Numbered from the stretch's first letter, positions 45,655-55,039 are shown. The stretch is DNA of 64,000 bases from Rheinheimera sp. (GCF_030690345.1 NZ_JAUYGV010000007.1:372001-436000); one strand, 5' to 3'. Notes: generated from the letters alone by a model not told the origin. Translations and numbers: made by a program.

Positions 45655-48306
45655 GTGCTTAAATTTGTAAAACGTCTCTTACTAACGCTAACGGTCAGCA
45701 TGGCTGCCCTGGCACCTTTAGCGGCAGTTGCTCAGGCCATATCGCCGGCAATGCTGGAGCAATTCAAATCATTACCGCGCGCAGAGCAAGAGCGTTTGGC
45801 AAAACAGTACGGCTACACTTTGCCACGCTCCTCCGGTAGCGGTAGCAGCAGTGCGGATGCCGGAGCAACAGAGGCAGAACAGGACAAACTGGAACCGCTG
45901 GTGCCACCTGAACAAACCGATGAAGTTAGGTTTAATGCAGAAGAGCCAACCAAACCAAACCGCTTTGGTTTAGCTATGTTTAGCAGCAACAGCAGTAATT
46001 TCTCTCAGCTTAGCAATACCCCTGTACCGGCCGATTATAAACTGGGCGCGGCCGACAGCTTATTATTACAACTATACGGCAAAGAAAGCACAGACTATGA
46101 GCTGGTTATTGCTAACGATGGCAGCCTGGCAATACCGGATATCGGCCCTTTGCAACTGGCCGGCCTTACGTTCGACAAAGCGGCTAACCTAATCCGTGAG
46201 CGGGTAAAAGCCGCTAAAATTGGTGTTGATGCAGCAGTTAGTATGGGCAAGCTGCGCACTATAAACGTCATTATTGCCGGTGAGGCGAAACGGCCCGGCA
46301 TTTATACCGTATCAGCCTTAACCACAGTAACCCAGGCATTATTTATCGCCGGCGGTGTATCTGATATCGGCAGTTTGCGTGACATCAGCGTTAATCGCGC
46401 CGGTAAAAACGCGGCACGCTTCGATTTGTATCAGTTATTACTCAAAGGGGATGCCAGTGGCGATATTAATCTGCGTCACGGCGATGTGGTGTTTGTTGCA
46501 CCTGTTACAGCTATGGCAGAAGTAAAAGGTGAAGTGCAACGCCCGGCTATTTATGAATTGGCAACAGGTGAAACCTTGTTGTCACTGTTACAAATGGCCG
46601 GTGGCGCCAAAGCCGGCGCTTATCCTAAATCTGCTGTGCTGGAGCGGTTTAACCAGCAGAATCTGCGTGATTTACAAAATCTTGACCTGACACAACCGAC
46701 AGCGCAGCAACTTGAGGTACGTAATGGCGATGTGCTGACTGTGGCGGCAACATCCCCGCGCATCGAAAATGTTATCACTGTGGCGGGTGTTGTTGTGCGT
46801 CCGGGCCAATATGCCTGGCATGCGGGTATCAAAGTGTCGGACATCTTGCCATCAATATGGTCGGCTTTGCATTTAGCAGCAGATTTGGAATACGCCATTA
46901 TTGTGCGAGAAACCAGTAACAGCGGTAATATTGAGGTTATTCAGTTTAATTTGGCAGACGCCATCACATCCCCGGACAGCGCAGCTAATCACCGGCTGGC
47001 ACCGCGCGATATGCTGATTGTTTTTCCGCACGGTGATAACAGCTATCAGCGCGAGCTGTTATATACCGAGCTGAAAAAGAAGACCGAAATCAGTGTATTT
47101 GATGAACAAGCCACAGCGCTTAAAGAGACAATATTTGGCTTTGTTACGCCGGAGCAGGAAAAGCAAATTGGCTATCATCTGCAGCAGACAGTAGATAATG
47201 CTTATATCAATAAAGAGCTGTTACCATTAACAGTGCATTTTAGCCGTGAAGAGTTGCTAAAACCGATAATTCAGCAGTTAGAGCAACAAGCCCGCTATAA
47301 CAAGCAACCGCAAGTAGCTACTGTCAGTGGTAATGTTAAAGTGCCTGGCATTTATCCACTGGCGGCAAATGCCACCGTATCCTCATTAATCAATGCAGCT
47401 GGGGGCTTGGCGCAATCGGCGTTTGCCAGCCATGCCGAATTAACCCGTGCCGAACCGGACAGCAGTGGCAACGTACAAACCCGGCATTTGGCTATTAATC
47501 TGAACGAAGTGTTCAGCAATAATAACGATATGCTGTTGCAAAGCCGCGATAACCTTAATGTATTTGAAACGCCGGATTGGAATGTTGAGCGCACTATTAC
47601 CTTGAAAGGCGAAGTGCGCTTTCCTGGGGTGTATAGCATTCAGCAAAATGAATCGCTGAACGACATTATAACGCGCGCCGGTGGTTTAACCGAGCAGGCT
47701 TTTGTTAAAGGTGTAGTTTATACGCGGTTGGGTGTGCAGGAACAAGAAGCCGAGCAGCAGAAAAAACTGATTGAGCAGTTAAGAGCAGACATCGCCGGCC
47801 GCGCGCTGTCTGCACAGGGCTCACCAACAGCACCGGCAGACGTTATAACGATGATCAAAGAACTGGAAAAACAAAAGCCGGTTGGCCGCTTAGTTATCGA
47901 TCTTGAGGCTATTATCAGTGGTAATCCGCTGCACCATATCCAGGTACAAAATGGCGATGAACTGCTTATCCCCAGGCGCAATAATACCATCTCTATTTTG
48001 GGCGAAGTGCAGCATGCCAGCAGCCACCGCTTCGATGCTAAATTGTCATTGGACGATTACTTAAAACTGGCCGGCGGCATGCGTAAACGTGCCGACGATG
48101 AGCGGGTCTATGTTATCCGTGCCGACGGCTCGGTAATGGTGCCTGAAAGCAAGTGGTTTGCCGTATCAAAATCCAGCCTGCAGCCTGGTGATACCATCAT
48201 AGTGCCGCTGGATACTGAATATAAAGACAACATTACCTTGTGGGCGCAAATTACGCAGATTTTCTACCAGTCTGCTGTGACCATAGCCGCGCTTAATGCA
48301 ATTTAA
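45655..48306 (+). CDS. Wza-like polysaccharide export protein with multiple SLBB domains
   Basis: Outer-membrane/periplasmic polysaccharide export protein. Start GTG 45655 has GGAG seven bases upstream; a TTG six bases earlier is too close to it. Signal peptide ends near VAQA. The Poly_export domain (PADYKLGAADSLLLQLYG) is followed by several SLBB beta-grasp repeats (e.g. EAKRPGIYTVSALTTVTQAL, GNVKVPGIYPLAANATVSSL and GEVRFPGVYSIQQNESLNDI). A C-terminal hydrophobic helix (VTIAALNAI region) ends the protein. At 883 residues it is far longer than E. coli Wza (~380), as in the multi-SLBB exporters of marine gammaproteobacteria. No wzb/wzc is nearby. Confidence 0.9.
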   Translation: MLKFVKRLLLTLTVSMAALAPLAAVAQAISPAMLEQFKSLPRAEQERLAKQYGYTLPRSSGSGSSSADAGATEAEQDKLEPLVPPEQTDEVRFNAEEPTKPNRFGLAMFSSNSSNFSQLSNTPVPADYKLGAADSLLLQLYGKESTDYELVIANDGSLAIPDIGPLQLAGLTFDKAANLIRERVKAAKIGVDAAVSMGKLRTINVIIAGEAKRPGIYTVSALTTVTQALFIAGGVSDIGSLRDISVNRAGKNAARFDLYQLLLKGDASGDINLRHGDVVFVAPVTAMAEVKGEVQRPAIYELATGETLLSLLQMAGGAKAGAYPKSAVLERFNQQNLRDLQNLDLTQPTAQQLEVRNGDVLTVAATSPRIENVITVAGVVVRPGQYAWHAGIKVSDILPSIWSALHLAADLEYAIIVRETSNSGNIEVIQFNLADAITSPDSAANHRLAPRDMLIVFPHGDNSYQRELLYTELKKKTEISVFDEQATALKETIFGFVTPEQEKQIGYHLQQTVDNAYINKELLPLTVHFSREELLKPIIQQLEQQARYNKQPQVATVSGNVKVPGIYPLAANATVSSLINAAGGLAQSAFASHAELTRAEPDSSGNVQTRHLAINLNEVFSNNNDMLLQSRDNLNVFETPDWNVERTITLKGEVRFPGVYSIQQNESLNDIITRAGGLTEQAFVKGVVYTRLGVQEQEAEQQKKLIEQLRADIAGRALSAQGSPTAPADVITMIKELEKQKPVGRLVIDLEAIISGNPLHHIQVQNGDELLIPRRNNTISILGEVQHASSHRFDAKLSLDDYLKLAGGMRKRADDERVYVIRADGSVMVPESKWFAVSKSSLQPGDTIIVPLDTEYKDNITLWAQITQIFYQSAVTIAALNAI

Positions 48307-48315
48307 TCAGAAGCG

Positions 48316-48472
48316 GTGACGAGCTGCTCAAGCAGCAGTAACGAGTTACTCGTCACCAGTTACCGCTTCCACAGGAAGCTAGTGACTGCCGTTAAAAAGT
48401 TACCGTTGCCGCAGGCAACTAGTGACCGCCGGTTATACCGGCTGGTTACCGCTCGCAAAGCGAGCTAGTCAC
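48316..48472. repeat. Array of covarying palindromic hairpins between wza-like and wzz genes
   Basis: Three 28-base units (48359-48386, 48399-48426, 48445-48472) share the plan GTTACC + arm + 3-base loop + complementary arm + TAGTSAC. The six-base arms differ, GCTTCC/GGAAGC, GTTGCC/GGCAAC and GCTCGC/GCGAGC, but always pair. A fourth, 27-base unit at 48316-48342 is the same plan in inverted orientation, with a 5-bp inner arm pair CTGCT/AGCAG. A further hairpin, GCCGGT/ACCGGC, lies at 48428-48442. Almost the whole 180-base gap is thus structured. It resembles REP/BIME-type palindromic elements, but I do not recognise the family. Confidence 0.8.
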
Positions 48473-48486
48473 CTCAAAGGATGTAT

Positions 48487-49440
48487 ATGTCTCAACAACA
48501 TGTTGCCCAACCCCGGCAGCCAGCCGATGACGAAATAGACTTACGAGATCTGTTCGCTGTTATCTGGCAGGGGAAATGGATTATTATCGCTACAACTTTT
48601 GTATTTGCTGTAGCGTCAGTGTTTTATGCCTTAAGCCTGCCAAATATTTATAAAAGCGAAGCGTTGCTGGCACCCGCAGCTGAGCAAAAAAGTGGAGGTT
48701 TATCTGGCCAGTTAGGTGGTTTAGCTGCCTTGGCTGGCGTAAGCTTAGGCGGTGGGGCCAGCGTGGATAAAACTGCATTGGCTCTTGAAGTGATAAAGTC
48801 GCGCGATTTTTTAGGCCGTTTTATCGAAACGCGTATTCAACTTCATGATCTAATGGCAGCAGAAAACTGGGATCTGAACAGCAACAGAATTCACTACAAC
48901 GAAGAAATTTACGATCCGCAGACGCAGCAATGGCAGCGCGATGCTAAGCCTCCAAAGCAGGCCAAGCCTTCAATTCAGGAAGCGTATAAGGTCTTATCTG
49001 AAAAGCTGAATGTGAGCAAAGATGCAACAACAGGAATGGTTAAGATAAGTTTCGAGCATGTATCGCCATTTGTTGCAAGAAGTTGGGTACAAATGCTTAT
49101 AGCTGACCTAAACGTGGAAATGAAAAACCGTGACATTGAAGAAGCTGAAAAAAGTATTTCTTACCTACAAAAGCAAATAAGTCAGACCAATATTGCCGAT
49201 TTGCGAACAGCACTTTTCTCGCTAATAGAAGAACAAACGAAAACGCTGATGCTTGCTAATGTTCGTGATGAATATGCATTTAAGACTATTGATCGTGCTA
49301 TTGTTCCTGAAGAGAAATCATCTCCCCAAAGGGCTCTTATAGTCCTACTAATTACTTTCGTCGGAGGTTTTATGGCAACTATTTTTGTCTTGGTATCAAA
49401 TATCTTTAAAAGAAATTCAGGGGCAACTAAGAATGTCTGA
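48487..49440 (+). CDS. wzz: Wzz-family polysaccharide chain-length determinant
   Basis: Polysaccharide co-polymerase that sets O-antigen/capsule chain length. ATG 48487 has AAAGG six bases upstream and is preferred to ATG 48481. It has two membrane helices, one N-terminal (GKWIIIATTFVFAVASVFYA) and one C-terminal (ALIVLLITFVGGFMATIFVL), and a periplasmic coiled domain between. The Pro-containing region before the second helix (PEEKSSPQRALI) is typical. No tyrosine-kinase domain is fused. Its 3' half is visibly more AT-rich than its 5' half. Confidence 0.9.
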   Translation: MSQQHVAQPRQPADDEIDLRDLFAVIWQGKWIIIATTFVFAVASVFYALSLPNIYKSEALLAPAAEQKSGGLSGQLGGLAALAGVSLGGGASVDKTALALEVIKSRDFLGRFIETRIQLHDLMAAENWDLNSNRIHYNEEIYDPQTQQWQRDAKPPKQAKPSIQEAYKVLSEKLNVSKDATTGMVKISFEHVSPFVARSWVQMLIADLNVEMKNRDIEEAEKSISYLQKQISQTNIADLRTALFSLIEEQTKTLMLANVRDEYAFKTIDRAIVPEEKSSPQRALIVLLITFVGGFMATIFVLVSNIFKRNSGATKNV

Positions 49441-50623
49441 CATATTACCGCTGATCGGTAGAGAATTGGCACTGTTCAGTAATGATATGAGTGTATATGA
49501 AACGAGATTGCTAACAATAGTTGCTGAGTCTAGATTTCTTGTCCTTGGTGGAGCTGGATCTATAGGTCAGGCGGTGACTAAAGAGATATTCAAGCGCAAC
49601 CCGAAAAAGCTCCATGTTGTCGATATCAGCGAAAACAACATGGTTGAGCTGGTGCGTGATATTCGCAGTTCCTTCGGCTATATCAATGGTGATTTTCAAA
49701 CCTTTGCACTGGACATTGGTTCTGTTGAGTATGATGCCTTTATTGCAGCTGATGGCGAGTTTGACTACGTCCTGAACCTGTCTGCATTAAAGCATGTTCG
49801 TAGCGAAAAAGATGCTTTTACGTTGATGCGGATGATCGATGTTAATGTGTTTAATACCGACAAAACCATTGCCCAATCTGTTGCTAAAGGGGCGAAGAAG
49901 TACTTTTGCGTGTCTACCGATAAAGCAGCTAACCCGGTCAATATGATGGGCGCTTCGAAGCGTATTATGGAAATGTTCCTGATGCGCCGCAGTAAAGACA
50001 TTGCTATTTCCACTGCGCGTTTTGCCAACGTCGCTTTTTCCGATGGGTCTTTATTGCACGGTTTTAACCAGCGTATTCAGAAACGTCAGCCAATAGTTGC
50101 GCCTAATGACATCAAACGCTATTTTGTCACGCCGCAAGAGTCCGGAGAGCTTTGCCTGATGTCATGCATTTTTGGTGAGAACCGTGATATTTTCTTTCCG
50201 AAACTCAGCGAAGCGCTGCATTTAATTACCTTTGCCGATATTGCCGTAAAGTATTTACAGCAATTAGGCTACGAACCTCATCTGTGTAGCAGCGAAGATG
50301 AAGCCCGTGAGTTGGTAAAAACTTTGCCGGAGCAGGGCAAATGGCCATGCTTGTTTACCTCAAGTGATACTACCGGCGAAAAAGACTTTGAAGAATTTTT
50401 TACCGACAATGAAGTGCTGGATATGGCCAGGTTTGAAAACCTCGGCGTCATTAAAAACGAAGCGCTGTACCAGCAGGAATTACTTAGCTTGTTTGAGCAG
50501 GAAATCAGCCAAATGAAGCAATTAAGAGCCTGGACCAAACCTCAACTGGTCGAGCTGTTCCACAAGATGATCCCTGACTTTGGCCACAAAGAAACAGGCA
50601 AATACTTAGACAGTAAGATGTAG
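49433..50623 (+). CDS. Nucleotide-sugar 4,6-dehydratase, LegB-like
   Basis: Soluble dehydratase of the FlaA1/WbpM family type, 396 residues. ATG 49433 overlaps wzz by eight bases. Rossmann motif LVLGGAGSIGQAVTKEIF. The active-site motif STDKAANPVNMMGASKR has Met in place of the usual catalytic Tyr, as in inverting dehydratases such as FlaA1/PglF. LegC, LegG, LegI and PtmE-like genes follow, so it is most likely LegB, which converts GDP-GlcNAc (or the UDP form) to a 4-keto-6-deoxy sugar. Substrate nucleotide is inferred from the presence of the PtmE-like gene. Confidence 0.85.
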   Translation: MSDILPLIGRELALFSNDMSVYETRLLTIVAESRFLVLGGAGSIGQAVTKEIFKRNPKKLHVVDISENNMVELVRDIRSSFGYINGDFQTFALDIGSVEYDAFIAADGEFDYVLNLSALKHVRSEKDAFTLMRMIDVNVFNTDKTIAQSVAKGAKKYFCVSTDKAANPVNMMGASKRIMEMFLMRRSKDIAISTARFANVAFSDGSLLHGFNQRIQKRQPIVAPNDIKRYFVTPQESGELCLMSCIFGENRDIFFPKLSEALHLITFADIAVKYLQQLGYEPHLCSSEDEARELVKTLPEQGKWPCLFTSSDTTGEKDFEEFFTDNEVLDMARFENLGVIKNEALYQQELLSLFEQEISQMKQLRAWTKPQLVELFHKMIPDFGHKETGKYLDSKM

Positions 50624-50631
50624 GCCAGATT

Positions 50632-51780
50632 ATGAGTGCAACCCTTGTTAGTTTTATCCGTGAGCTATACCAAAGTAATGAATTTATTCCCTTGCATGCG
50701 CCAACATTTGCCGGCAATGAACTTAAGTACGTCAGCGAAACCATCGAAAGCACCTTCGTCTCCAGCGTAGGCAAGTTTGTCGATGAGTTTGAGCGCAAGA
50801 TGGAAGGCTTTACCGGTGCAGCAAAAGCGGTTGCCACGGTAAATGGCACCGCAGCGCTGCATACGGCGCTGTATATGGCGGGGGTGAAACACGGCGATTA
50901 TGTGATTACTCAGGCGTTGACGTTTGTGGCAACGTGTAATGCGTTACATCATATGGGCGCAGAGCCGATATTCGTTGATGTGTCTAAAGTCAGCTTGTCG
51001 TTGTGCCCGGTGGCGTTAGAGCGTTATTTAACTGACAATGCTTATAGTAATGAAACAGGCTGTTTTTATAAAACCAATAATCGGCGGATCAGTGCGGTAG
51101 TGCCGATGCATACCTTTGGCCATCCTGCAGAGCTGGATGAGTTGGTTGCGGTGTGCCAAAAATGGCAGGTTAGCTTGGTGGAAGATGCCGCAGAAAGTTT
51201 AGGTTCTTATTATAAAGGTAAACATACCGGCACTATAGGCGAGCTGGGTGCGCTGAGCTTTAACGGCAATAAAATTATCACCACCGGTGGCGGTGGTATG
51301 GTGTTATGCCATAATCCGGCGCTGGGTGCCCGCACCAAGCACGTTACAACAACGGCCAAGGTACCTCATCCTTATGAGTTTTTTCATGACGAACCGGGCT
51401 TCAACTACCGCTTACCCAATCTGAATGCAGCACTGGGTTGTGCGCAAATGGAAGTGTTGCCAACGTTTCTACAGCAAAAACGCAGAATTGCTGAGCAATA
51501 TCAGCAGTTCTTTGCCAATTCAGAATTTAATTTTGTCACAGAGCCAGAGTATGCGCAGTCAAACTACTGGTTAAATGCGGTGATTTGTCCGGATTTACCA
51601 AGCCGCGACCAACTGCTGAAAGTAACTAATGAGAGCGGAGTAATGACGCGGCCAATCTGGAAATTGATGCACCGCCTGCCGATGTTTCAACATGCTTTAA
51701 GAGATAGCCTGGTGGTATCAGAATGGTTGGAAGGCCATCTGGTTAATTTACCCAGTTCGCCGGTAGCGCAGCATGACTAA
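50632..51780 (+). CDS. legC: LegC-family PLP aminotransferase
   Basis: DegT/DnrJ/EryC1 aminotransferase of 382 residues that adds an amino group at C4 of the keto sugar made by LegB. Characteristic blocks are FIPLHAPTFAGNELKYVSE, the pyridoxal lysine in ALSFNGNKIITTGGGGMV and PHTFGHPAEL-type segment (PMHTFGHPAELDELVAVC). The extended N terminus is typical of LegC. It overlaps legG by eight bases. Confidence 0.9.
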   Translation: MSATLVSFIRELYQSNEFIPLHAPTFAGNELKYVSETIESTFVSSVGKFVDEFERKMEGFTGAAKAVATVNGTAALHTALYMAGVKHGDYVITQALTFVATCNALHHMGAEPIFVDVSKVSLSLCPVALERYLTDNAYSNETGCFYKTNNRRISAVVPMHTFGHPAELDELVAVCQKWQVSLVEDAAESLGSYYKGKHTGTIGELGALSFNGNKIITTGGGGMVLCHNPALGARTKHVTTTAKVPHPYEFFHDEPGFNYRLPNLNAALGCAQMEVLPTFLQQKRRIAEQYQQFFANSEFNFVTEPEYAQSNYWLNAVICPDLPSRDQLLKVTNESGVMTRPIWKLMHRLPMFQHALRDSLVVSEWLEGHLVNLPSSPVAQHD

Positions 51781-52924
51781 AAAAATTGCAGTATTTACCG
51801 GTACCCGGGCTGAATACGGCTTGTTGTACTGGTTGCTGAAAGATATTCAGGCGGATGCAGACTTATCCTTACAGCTGTTGGTATCCGGCATGCATTTGTC
51901 GCCGGAGTTTGGCCTGACTTACCAACAGATAGAGCAGGATGGTTTCTGTATTGATGAGAAAATAGAAATCTTACTGTCGTCAGACTCTGCTGTTGGCACT
52001 GCCAAAAGCATCGGGTTGGGAGTGTTGGGTTTTGCTGATGCCCTGGCACGGTTAAAGCCGGATGTATTGGTTATTCTCGGCGATCGTTTTGAAGCGCTGG
52101 CTGCGGCACAAACCGCAATGATTTTACGTATTCCGGTATTGCATTTACATGGTGGTGAGATTACCGAAGGAGCTTATGATGACGCGATTCGTCATGCTAT
52201 TACTAAACTCAGTTATTTGCATTGTACTTCTACTGAAGCGTACCGGCTGCGAGTGATTCAGCTTGGTGAATCGCCTGAAAGAGTTAAGAATGTAGGTGCG
52301 ATTGGGCTTGATCATCTTAAGCGGGCTCAGTTTATGGATCTGCATATGCTGTCTGTGTCTCTTCAGTTTGAGTTGCATCAACCCTACTTCTTAGTAACTT
52401 ACCATCCCGTCACTTTGGGTGAAGAAGAACCTGAAGCCGGTTTTCAAGCTATATTAGACGCCTTAGACGATTATCCTGATCACCAGGTGATACTTACGTA
52501 TCCAAATGCCGATGATGGGGGGCGTCGCATCATACCGTTATTGGAAGCTTATGCGGCGCAAAATCCATCTAGAGTGATAGCTATACCTTCTTTGGGACAA
52601 GTGCGTTACTTGAGTGCAGTTAAGTATGCGAATGCAGTCATTGGTAACTCCTCTAGTGGAATTATTGAAGTACCTGCATTTGATGTTCCGACAGTCAATG
52701 TTGGTTTACGCCAGCAAGGTCGTTTATCTGCGAGAAGCGTACTGCATTGTAAAGCGATTAAAGCTGAAATAGTATCAGCTATGAATGCCGCAGTGACAAG
52801 GAGCTATAAAGCAGATGGCGAGGTAATTAAAAACCCTTATGGCCAAGGGAATGCTAGTCGTCAGGTAATTGATATGCTTAAAAAAATGGAATTTCATCCC
52901 TGTAAAAAATTTTATGATTTGTAA
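51773..52924 (+). CDS. legG: Hydrolysing UDP/GDP-sugar 2-epimerase LegG/NeuC
   Basis: Removes the nucleotide and epimerises C2 to give a free 2,4-diacylamino-trideoxymannose for the synthase. Motifs FTGTRAEYGLLYWLLK, VSGMHLSPEFG, VILGDRFEALAAAQTA and HLHGGEITEGAYDDAIRHA, plus IGNSSSGIIEVPAFDVPTVN, are typical of hydrolysing (NeuC-type) epimerases and differ from WecB. 383 residues. Codon use changes from GC-richer to AT-rich part-way through the gene (around 52.2 kb). Confidence 0.9.
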   Translation: MTKKIAVFTGTRAEYGLLYWLLKDIQADADLSLQLLVSGMHLSPEFGLTYQQIEQDGFCIDEKIEILLSSDSAVGTAKSIGLGVLGFADALARLKPDVLVILGDRFEALAAAQTAMILRIPVLHLHGGEITEGAYDDAIRHAITKLSYLHCTSTEAYRLRVIQLGESPERVKNVGAIGLDHLKRAQFMDLHMLSVSLQFELHQPYFLVTYHPVTLGEEEPEAGFQAILDALDDYPDHQVILTYPNADDGGRRIIPLLEAYAAQNPSRVIAIPSLGQVRYLSAVKYANAVIGNSSSGIIEVPAFDVPTVNVGLRQQGRLSARSVLHCKAIKAEIVSAMNAAVTRSYKADGEVIKNPYGQGNASRQVIDMLKKMEFHPCKKFYDL

Positions 52925-52933
52925 GTAGGTATT

Positions 52934-53998
52934 ATGACTTTAATTATTGCCGAGGCCGGTGTAAACCACAATGGAAGTAAAGAGCTTGCGTACAAACTTG
53001 TTGATGCGGCTAAAAATGCTGGTGCAGACATCGTTAAGTTTCAAACCTTTAAAGCAAAAAATTTAGCATCAAAGGAAGCTCATCAGGCTGAGTACCAAGT
53101 AGAAAACACTCAAAGGAAAGAATCGCAATTAGCGATGCTAAAACGTTTGGAGTTACCTTACGAATTTCATCATGAGCTCATCAAATATTGTAATGATGTG
53201 GGAATTGAGTTTCTTTCGACTGCGTTTGATTCTGAAAGCCTCGCTTTTTTAGTCAATGATTTAGGTCTTAAGAAACTGAAGATACCTTCTGGGGAAATAA
53301 CCAATGCCCCTTTAGTGTTAGAACATGCGCAAACAGGGTGCAATTTGATCCTTTCAACTGGGATGGCAACTTTAGCAGAGATTGAAGATGTTTTGGGCGT
53401 GATTGCATTTGGCTATTTAGGTTTAACAAACCCAAGCTTCGATGCTTTCAGAGAAGCCTATGCTTCCGCCAAAGGGCAGGAATTACTTAAGAAAAAGGTT
53501 ACGATCCTGCATTGCACGACTGAGTATCCAGCTCCGATGGATGAAATAAATTTGAAAGCAATGGATACTTTAGCTCATGCTTTTAAGTTACCCGTTGGCT
53601 ACTCTGATCATAGTGAAGGTATTACCGTGCCTATCGCAGCTGTGGCTCGAGGCGCCATTGTAATCGAGAAACACTTTACTCTAGATAAAAACATGGATGG
53701 TCCTGATCATAAAGCCTCATTAGAACCTGGTGAGCTTAAGACAATGGTTTCTGCCATTAGAAACGTTGAGTTAGCATTAGGCCTTGGTGTAAAAGCACCA
53801 ACCGCTTCGGAAATAAAAAATAAAGTTGTAGCTCGTAAGAGTTTGGTTGCTGCAACAGATATTAATAAAGGCGAGGCTTTTTCACGGCATAACTTAGCAA
53901 TTAAAAGGCCTGGTGCAGGAATTAGTCCATTTTATTACTGGGATACTCTTGGCAAAATATCAACTGAGTCTTATAAAGAAGATGAGATTATAAAATGA
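52934..53998 (+). CDS. legI: N-acetylneuraminate/legionaminate synthase LegI/NeuB
   Basis: Condenses the free amino sugar with phosphoenolpyruvate to form a nine-carbon nonulosonic acid. It has an N-terminal TIM barrel (IIAEAGVNHNGSKELAYKLV, GADIVKFQTFKAKNLAS, TEYPAPMDEINL, GYSDHSEGITVPIAAVA, EKHFTLDKNMDGPDHKASLE) and a C-terminal antifreeze-like SAF domain (ARKSLVAATDINKGEAFS). 354 residues is normal. It overlaps the next gene as ATGA. AT-rich relative to legB. Confidence 0.93.
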   Translation: MTLIIAEAGVNHNGSKELAYKLVDAAKNAGADIVKFQTFKAKNLASKEAHQAEYQVENTQRKESQLAMLKRLELPYEFHHELIKYCNDVGIEFLSTAFDSESLAFLVNDLGLKKLKIPSGEITNAPLVLEHAQTGCNLILSTGMATLAEIEDVLGVIAFGYLGLTNPSFDAFREAYASAKGQELLKKKVTILHCTTEYPAPMDEINLKAMDTLAHAFKLPVGYSDHSEGITVPIAAVARGAIVIEKHFTLDKNMDGPDHKASLEPGELKTMVSAIRNVELALGLGVKAPTASEIKNKVVARKSLVAATDINKGEAFSRHNLAIKRPGAGISPFYYWDTLGKISTESYKEDEIIK

Positions 53999-54933
53999 GA
54001 ATTGGGTATTTTGCTGATGGTCCTTGGTCTCATCGTGCCTTAGAGCTTATTTCTAAAACCAATGGTTTAAATGTTGTATTCATTGTTCCGCGATATGACA
54101 CTCAAGATCCTGAGCTTAAGAAAATGGCAGAGGAGATGGCTATTCCTTTCATACCTGTTGAAAATGTCAATACTGAACGGTTTTTGAACTTAATGGATGA
54201 GTATAAGCCAGACTTGTTAGTTTCAATGTCATTCAATCAAATACTGAGAAGAAGTATTATCGATTACGCGCCACTCGGGTTCATAAATTGTCATGCTGGT
54301 GCTTTACCATTTTATCGTGGCAGAAATCCTTTAAATTGGGTGTTGATAAATGGTGAGTCAAACTTCGGCATTACAGTACATTATGTTGAAGAGGGGATTG
54401 ATACGGGAGATATTGTAGAACAACGGCTTTACCCGATATCACTAGATGACAATTATGGCTCACTTCTGCATCGGGCAATTAAAGAGTGCGCGAATGTGCT
54501 TCATTCAGCAATATTAAAAATTGCAAAAGGGGAAGTTGAGATAATAAAGCAGACAGATTTACACCCTGTTGGCACTTATTTCGGCATCAGAACCATTGGT
54601 GATGAATGGGTCGATTTTAACTGGCCTGCGGAGCGAGTGCATAACTTCGTTCGAGCTATCAGTAAGCCTGGCCCATGTGCGAGATTTATCTTCAACGCTG
54701 TAGAGTATGCCATTGAAAGGACTGAGCTGATTGAGAACGCTCCTAATTATATCGCCACTGTCGGCGAGGTAGTCGGTAAAAGCGATAAAGGCATAATTGT
54801 TAAAGTTGGTGACAGCACTTTACTGCTTACTTTAGTTGGAAGAGTTCTCGATGGCGCCATCGTCGACAGTAAAACGCCAAATTTTAGAATAGGGTCAAGA
54901 TTTAATAATCAATGCGCAAAAGCGAGCGTATGA
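53995..54933 (+). CDS. Sugar N-formyltransferase (methionyl-tRNA formyltransferase-like fold)
   Basis: 312-residue N10-formyl-THF-dependent transferase. The catalytic triad is visible: Asn98 and His100 in INCHAGALPFYRGRNP, and Asp136 in EEGIDTGDIV. The C-terminal ~100 residues form a second domain (WPAERVHNFVRAISKPGPC). Placed between the nonulosonate synthase and the PtmE-like gene and coupled to the former by ATGA, it probably formylates an amino group of the sugar acid or its precursor, as FdtF/VioF/WlaRD-type enzymes do on other amino sugars. A housekeeping Fmt role is unlikely in this context. Confidence 0.85.
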   Translation: MRIGYFADGPWSHRALELISKTNGLNVVFIVPRYDTQDPELKKMAEEMAIPFIPVENVNTERFLNLMDEYKPDLLVSMSFNQILRRSIIDYAPLGFINCHAGALPFYRGRNPLNWVLINGESNFGITVHYVEEGIDTGDIVEQRLYPISLDDNYGSLLHRAIKECANVLHSAILKIAKGEVEIIKQTDLHPVGTYFGIRTIGDEWVDFNWPAERVHNFVRAISKPGPCARFIFNAVEYAIERTELIENAPNYIATVGEVVGKSDKGIIVKVGDSTLLLTLVGRVLDGAIVDSKTPNFRIGSRFNNQCAKASV

Positions 54934-55039
54934 GTATCGACTGGTGCTCAATCACAGGGGTGGAGCTGCGGTAACCAAGATACCAACGGATACAAAACGC
55001 TGTATGCCGCAAAGCGTTTTAACGTTAAGGGATTTTTTG

